A stretch of 64,000 bases of DNA from Volvariella volvacea V23. Lineage: Eukaryota; Basidiomycota; Agaricomycetes; Agaricales; Pluteaceae. The number at the start of each line of letters is the position of its first letter. Position 1 is the stretch's first letter. The DNA is taken from contig KB722739.1 of assembly GCA_000349905.1 (NCBI GenBank), positions 1,417,905 through 1,481,904 on the forward strand, written 5' to 3'. The notes beneath the pieces are model-generated. The model made no database searches and was not told the origin of the DNA. It saw only the letters and a program-made list of their open reading frames with translations. The translations under genes and the position numbers were made by a program. Positions 58,424 to 64,000 of the stretch are shown piece by piece.

Positions 58424-61227
58424 TTATAAGTTATCATGCAGAATGGGTAGCGTTGGGGTCTCGATACACCTGCCATCTGATAAGAAAACAAAATAATGCC
58501 CAGTTTGACGACGCGCCTTTAAATCCCATATATCGCCTACTTTTTGCTCTGCCAAATCATTGTCTCCGTTATCCTCATGGACAATAACAGTATTCGATTC
58601 TAGCTTCAATCCCTGTTCGTTCGCTAAGTGAAGCAAGCAAATGAAGCAGAAGCTCGTGCTAATTTCCTCCATCTTTTCCCGGGGGTATGCCCTCTGTAGA
58701 CCGTTGATGACTGTACCGAAGGTTCGTGCTTCATTTGGATCCGTCAGATTGGCTGAGGGTTGGTCAACATCCTTCACATGATCATCAGTAACTGAAGTGT
58801 AGCGGGTAGGAACACCAATGTATACCATGGAATCTTCTGCCTCGTGTTGTGGTGCTACCACGATATCCAAACCCTTCCATATGTTCTCCTTCAGTTTTCT
58901 AACATCGACTCGTTTGGCTCGCTTGGCATAATTCACAGTTTCTGGCCGGATCTTTCTCTTCTGGCCTTGTGTAGCTGCTAAGAGGTCTTGCTCCCCGGCA
59001 TCCGGAACGTCAGGGCCATCGCCATCATCGCCATCATCAAAGCCAGGTCCGTCATCGTAATCATCATGGAAGAATTGAGTGTTGAATGGCACAGCACCAG
59101 AAGCTATACGACATAGGAATAAGCCAGGTTGAGTGTAGTTGAATATAAACTTACGATCTTCGCCATCCTGCTCCGCGCCATTGCCTGCTTGGCCTGCTGC
59201 TGCTTGGGCCCAGAAGTTCTCGTCCACTTCTCCATCTCCGCTCTCGTTGAAGCGAACCTTCTGTCCCCTCATCTTGAGCTAATCAAGGACTTAACAACAG
59301 AGCAAAGGAAAGAAAACGCTGAACATACATAGAATTTAGGCTTCAAAAATAGTGTTACTAGCTGTCGAGATGAGAAATGCATATCATCTGGGAGACGGTG
59401 GTCATCGCGCTTTTCCTTGTCTTGAGTTTTCTTTCGAGACCTCTTTGACGTAAATCCGGTCCCGGGGAGATTAATGCCTGCGCCCTTTGTGACGGGTGCG
59501 AAAAGCTCCTTGCTTAGTTCCTTTAGAGATTTTGAGGCTGGAGTTGAGAAATCAATCTTGAAGGCCTCCTTTTTTTCCTTTCGAACTTTGGTTCCTTTAT
59601 TTGCATTTGCATCTGTTTCCGCTGGGTGTGTGCTTAATCAACCTTATAAAATGAATGGGGGTGCGAGCACTTACGCCGACGGATAACCTTTCTCAATTTC
59701 CAGTGCTCAGGGCCTGCCCAGTTCTTAAGGAAATTTTGATCAAAGTAATCCATCATCCCACCATCGGCATCGCCTTCAGTCAACGCCATGACAAAATCCC
59801 GCTCATTAGGAGCTCGACGGGGGTCAAATGCAACATAAGGGCCAGACCGGGCCTCAGCACTCTCGGGAGGTGCTGAACCATTCGAACCCTGATCCCCGTA
59901 ATCACCTCCTCCCATGCCCATATCTCCCCCGTAATCATCGGCAACAGCATCAGCCCCAACAAAGAAATCTTCTACAGGAGCATCACCGCCCACAAACCCA
60001 TCATTACCCGGTTCGTCGTCATCGTCATCGTCCATCTGTGTTCTATCTTGGAACATGCTAACTTCATCGAGATTAAAGGAATTCTTCGAGAAGGAGAAGT
60101 CAGCCAACGAATGGGCGATAGCCTTGTCCTCTAGCACAGCTAGGTCGGGAAGGAACCTTGCTGGGAGCTCGTCAGCGGCGCAGAAGCATAGGGGCTGTAT
60201 ACTCACTGCATAGAAATGTCAAATCGACCTCATGCTCTGGCTCTATGTCCACTTGATCATCCTCTTGCGTGCCCATTTGATCTCCTCCGTCAAACACTAT
60301 CCTCAGCGCACTGTCACTGCCTACGCCAAGGCTCAGGTGATTCATAAGTAGTCCCTGTGCACCCCCTTCGTCAAAATCCGCACACGTCTTCCTGAATAAG
60401 GGGTCCACGTTAAATTCAAGATCCAATTTCTTGCTGCGCAGCTGGGAGGGATCCTTGGCGAGGGTTGCAGTTGGTCGGTGTGCTCTCTTCCTAGCTTGAG
60501 ATGGATCTGCTGGATTATCTGGGTCGTTTTCATCCTCATCCTCATCCCTTCCATCTGTAAGATTGCTAAGCAGCTTTCCGGTCTCATTGCCGACACTGTC
60601 GACGCGGCTGGTCCAAATCTTGACGCAACCATCCAGGGTGCATGAGGCACGTTGGAAGTTGATTGAGTTATCGTCGTTGTTGCGCAATAAAGACATGTCA
60701 TGAAAATAGTCGATTAGTGCAAAACTCCACGAGTTAGCGGCATTGATTTTCTGTCATTGCTAATTAGCTCCGGCACCGACATACATTCCTTGTATACAAC
60801 ATACATTGTCTGTGGCCATTCTCATCCACTCCTCGAAATTAGAGTTCATCACATCCAAAGGGACATTTATGACAGGTGGTGGCGCGACTGCATTCAGTTG
60901 CTGTTTCTGCTTGGCGCCACGAGTAGCCTCCAAGCCGTCCGCATCGTTACTACCTTCAGCGGATGGGCCCCCTCTGATTTCTTCTATTGCTGTAATTTTT
61001 GTGCTTTTTCTTCTTCGTCGCTTCTCAGCAGCATCGTCATTGATGTTCACTGCTACTAGGGGTGCGCGCCCATCGGATGCGAAGCTAGCATCGGCATCGG
61101 AATATGCCTCGCTAAGCCTCTTCCTGTGTGCGTGTCTATATGCCCTGGGGCGCTCAACATCGGAGTTGTCTGTGTCGTCGGCATGGGGTGGATGGCCGTT
61201 TTCTTGCGCACGACGCGAGGGAGCCAT
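58424..61227 (-). CDS. BRN1: condensin kleisin subunit BRN1 / NCAPH
   Basis: Kleisin that bridges the Smc2-Smc4 heads and recruits the HEAT subunits of condensin. Six exons (60805-61227, 60207-60750, 59675-60160, 59329-59621, 59155-59278, 58424-59103; minus strand), 849 residues. The N-terminal kleisin helices (NSNFEEWMRMATDNKINAAN, SWSFALIDYFHDM) contact Smc2. FQRASCTLDGCVKIWTSRVD and RKRAHRPTATLAKDPSQLRS are conserved. Acidic low-complexity stretches follow. The C-terminal winged-helix half has ENIWKGLDIV, TFGTVINGLQRAYPREKMEE, ISTSFCFICLLHLANEQGL and VGDIWDLKARR. The 51-nt intron at 59104-59154 is in frame without stops. Two MluI-box elements lie about 40 and 55 bp upstream of the start. 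Confidence 0.95.
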
Positions 61228-61254
61228 TGTGGTCGTCAACAGAGAGATGAAAAT

Positions 61255-61289
61255 CACGTGGTTTCACGACGCGTAACTGTGACGCGTCA
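61255..61289. promoter_or_regulatory. CACGTG plus two MCB (ACGCGT) elements upstream of BRN1
   Basis: CACGTG lies at 61255-61260 and ACGCGT at 61269-61274 and 61282-61287. The second sits inside the perfect 12-bp palindrome GTGACGCGTCAC. ACGCGT is the binding core of the fungal MBF (Mbp1/Swi6, Res/Cdc10) G1/S regulators. A G1/S link for condensin is inference. Confidence 0.6.
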
Positions 61290-62202
61290 CGCTTCCATTA
61301 ATGACCTGCTCATCCACTTGTGCATGTAAAATGTACATGACCAGTCCTATCGAAACGCACTGTGCAGCCAAGCTTTTGTGCGCCAGTTGCATGCACGACT
61401 CTCTCCGACATATAGCATCTATAAATGAGCTATTTGAGCTGAGCGGATATAAAATCCTATGATTCTTATCCACTTGTATGCTGCAGGCCGTAGCACGCTA
61501 AGCCGTTTTTGGCCCAACATTCTTCTATATCATACTTGGTGAAGCCCTGTATCCTGTGCATCTATCTTTGGAGTCCGAGATGAAATCTTTCATACTCCAC
61601 ACAAAGCCAATTCTTCCCAATTCTCGGAGGATGTTTCTTTCGATTTTCTTCTAGCTCGTTTTTGAATTATTGATGTGAAAAGAAACCGATCATTTGGTCT
61701 TCGCTCTTTCACGGTACGAATTGGCTTCAGGTATCCTCTCTGAGATGGCTTCTGCTATTGCAGAATGAAGAAGTGTTGGTGGGACTGGGCGTTGCGGTCT
61801 GGAAGTAGCATGCGCCTCCTTTAATTACATTTTCCAAAGTGCTTGCCGTGCTACTGCCAACTGGCTCCTCGTGAGTCCCGGTGTGGTCGGAAGAGGGTTA
61901 CTGATCATGAGCAGGGGTGGCATCCTTGGTTCATTCGGGTGGGCTCGAGTTCGCTTGCCCGTTGGCAGTGGCGGTTCCTAATGCATGTATTACAGTTGTG
62001 TGTGTCCGAGATCCTGTATGTACTTATATGTCCGTTGACCACAAATACAGTAATTGAAACACGGTTATGTGCAGCGTTGCTGCCGGAGCCTAAGGATTTG
62101 TTGCTACTCACTTAGTTGCTACATCGCTAATACAGGATGGAAGTGAAAAGAAAAGCGAACGCCACCAGGAAATAGCTGGAATGATTAAAGTGCGCCATTA
62201 CA
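61290..62202. other. intergenic, about 0.9 kb
   Basis: BRN1 upstream sequence and the 3' flank of the next minus-strand gene. Frames here (for example 61843-62115) lack motifs and splice support. Nothing else seen. Confidence 0.4.
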
Positions 62203-63456
62203 TTAAATGAGTCTGCGTAAACGTAGCTGGGGTTGCCAACTTCCCATGGAGACGTGATGCATACTGACAAGAATAAGGTCCTCAAGCATGATGGTATCAG
62301 GAGTGGTCCCAACCACCCATTGGTGCGCGTCACCATCGCCATCCTCTTCAATCTTAGTTCTCTTGTTCTCCTAAACAATTCACCACAAGCGTCAACTACG
62401 TTACGAATCTGACGGCACTGGTGGCTTACTTCAATAAAACGCTGAACACACTTCGCCACATTCTTGGCTAGCTTTGCTTTGTTAATGGGTCCTGGAGGTG
62501 TCTTAAAATCTCTAGTGGGGATCTGTCTGCTCCATTGACGATATCCCGGCCACTACATGAGGGGGGAATACCATTAGATCTATTTCTATGTGAGTCGGGA
62601 GATACTCACTTCCAGGCGTATACTGATGCTTGGACCGCGACCATCAAACAGTAGTTCATTTTTATCCTGTAGATCCCTAACTTTGGAATGTAAGGCATCT
62701 ATCAGTGGAATTCCCCAGTTGATCTCGCCCGTCCTGAAGTAAATTGGCTGTTCTAGGGTTGCAAGTTCTACATAGCGTCGTCGATCACTGTTGGTATGGG
62801 GTTTGTACATAGCTTGAGGAATGAAGGGACCGGCACCGGGATATCCTAGATCTCTGGCTTGTCTGAACATTCTACTTTGCTCTTTGGGCGAAAGACATTC
62901 TGGTGGACTCTGGCTACGCGCGACACCAAATTTGTGGTCTCCTTGGTGCACGGAGAGTGCAGGGACCATGCAATTATTGAACGGATGGATACCTGGGCTC
63001 TCAGGAGGGGAGTAAGCTGTCGACATGTGTGAAAGAAAATCGTTTCGGAGAGCAGTATCATGGGTAAGCGTCTCAAATGATTCATTGTAAGCAGACTGTG
63101 AATAGCTGGGGGCGTGGATTTGCGGATACACAGCAGATTGCATTTCCCACGCATACTGGGAAACGCTGGGAGCTGAGAGGCGAGTGGTATCGGATGGTAC
63201 CCATGATGGGACAAGCAGATCCTGAATTCCTTGACGGCGTGGTATATAATGTCCATTGGGATTCGGGCTAATTAATGGGAAATTGCTGTCGTCATGATGA
63301 GAGCGATAATCTCCTGTTGCATTAGGGCTGTCATACTGGAAGATCACTGAGCATTGGGACATCAGGGCAAAATAAGTGGCTCACAAGACCGTTATAAGCA
63401 GTCATACTATGGTCGTCGGCGTTGGACTCGTCGACAGAGAATGCGCGGGGAATCAT
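62203..63456 (-). CDS. conserved basidiomycete protein of unknown function
   Basis: Four exons (63385-63456, 62610-63335, 62430-62552, 62203-62370; minus strand), 362 residues, start MIPRAFSVDESNADD. The first two thirds are Ser/Pro/His/Tyr-rich and probably disordered. The C-terminal 140 residues look folded: YVELATLEQPIYF, INWGIPLIDALHSKVRDL, SIRLEWPGYRQWSRQIPTRD, PPGPINKAKLAKNVAKCVQR, WVVGTTPDTIMLEDLILVS, HHVSMGSWQPQLRL. I have met this WPGY...QI.TRD...GPI.KAKLAKNVAK...GSWQP pattern in many uncharacterised Agaricomycete proteins. Disordered N terminus plus compact C-terminal domain suggests a regulatory or adaptor protein, but no function is known. Confidence 0.8.
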
Positions 63457-64000
63457 ACAAGAGGCCCAGGAGGACGAAAGCCTCGGTTTTAATTGCGATT
63501 CGAGAATGCTGTTAACACACAGCCTTTGAAGACGTGACTTGTAAGGTTAGCCAAGGCTGTGGGTTCGGCGCATTCAGGATGTCAATATTCGAAACGGTCA
63601 TCAATGCAAATTTATGAAAAGTCCGTCTGGGTGCATCCCAACATGTAAAGGATGCGAAGATTGGATGTAGATGCATAAAGTGCACCGCATAGGTAACGTT
63701 GCTTGCTAGTGAAAGCAACACAACAGCTGTTATCACCAAGGATTGTGGTAACAAAAAGCGAACCTAAATAAGCAGGATCGAATATGGCCTGTGTATAACT
63801 GCTAAGACCAAGTGCACAGGTTTCGGGCTGGGAAGATATTACTTACTATTGAAATAACGGGCGCACATAGGACGGACGGGTGAACGAGCGCATGGTCAAA
63901 ATATGAGGCAATGCTAATATTGCCAGATGGGTGTAGGGGTTCAAAAGAGGGGATTAGCTGAACCTTGAACTGACAGTGGTGGCTTGAATAAATGTTAATC
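63457..64000 (-). other. unresolved region, possible partial gene at right edge
   Basis: On the minus strand, 63851-63970 reads as an open run (QFKVQLIPSFEPLHPSGNIS ... SVLCAPVISI) ending at a GTAAGT donor. Two short open runs follow below 63800. This looks like the last exons of a gene that begins beyond the window, but I cannot fix the frame or name it. The interval also contains the promoter of the 362-residue protein. Confidence 0.25.

Noticed and set aside
1..64000. CRISPR arrays, rRNA or tRNA genes, bacterial-type mobile elements
   Set aside because: No regularly spaced repeats, no rRNA-like blocks, and no tRNA cloverleaf spotted by eye; a tRNA could still be missed without a covariance search.

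Overview
This is nuclear DNA of a filamentous basidiomycete, most likely an Agaricomycete. Genes are dense and split by many introns of about 45-60 nt with GT(A/G)xGT donors. Neighbours often share short divergent promoters. The proteins are typical fungal housekeeping proteins, accompanied by basidiomycete families: a velvet-domain protein, a Plavaka-type transposase, a fungal HNH protein and a CYSTM protein. I saw no bacterial-style operons, CRISPR arrays or rRNA. Two 100-N runs are assembly gaps. I rebuilt most exon chains by hand and accepted them when splice sites, phases and total length agreed (coding sum divisible by three, family motifs restored).

Left part (1-7.2 kb): a partial AT-hook/acidic protein, a YBR137W-like protein broken by an N gap, one orphan, and about 3.5 kb without a convincing gene, perhaps holding a decayed membrane-protein gene. 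7.2-16.6 kb: the sulfite reductase beta subunit (MET5), then two tandem alanine:glyoxylate aminotransferase genes with matching 15-exon structures. 17.4-25.1 kb: dynein intermediate chain and tRNA endonuclease SEN2 (divergent), a THP3/LENG8-like SAC3-family protein, and an HNH protein. 25.7-27.6 kb: the 3' part of a Plavaka element. 27.9-35 kb: cytochrome c1, a CYSTM protein, a velvet factor, TIM23, and a TPR protein. 35.4-45.9 kb: a P-loop polynucleotide-kinase-like protein with an RGG tail, a SNX41/ATG20-like sorting nexin, a small membrane protein, BFR2/AATF, VMS1/ANKZF1, and phosphomannomutase. 46.2-64 kb: DNA polymerase delta catalytic subunit, a SET protein, RPL30, ARP9, lanosterol synthase, an orphan, condensin BRN1, and a conserved protein of unknown role.

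I found no gene cluster that clearly forms a new multi-gene system. The best leads are gene-structure and targeting features: the tandem aminotransferases, where only one copy has an upstream in-frame start encoding a mitochondrial-like presequence; a 7-nt micro-exon in MET5; an 18-nt stop-containing, intron-like insert in the HNH gene; a kinase joined to an RGG tail; and palindromic MCB-type sites just upstream of condensin.
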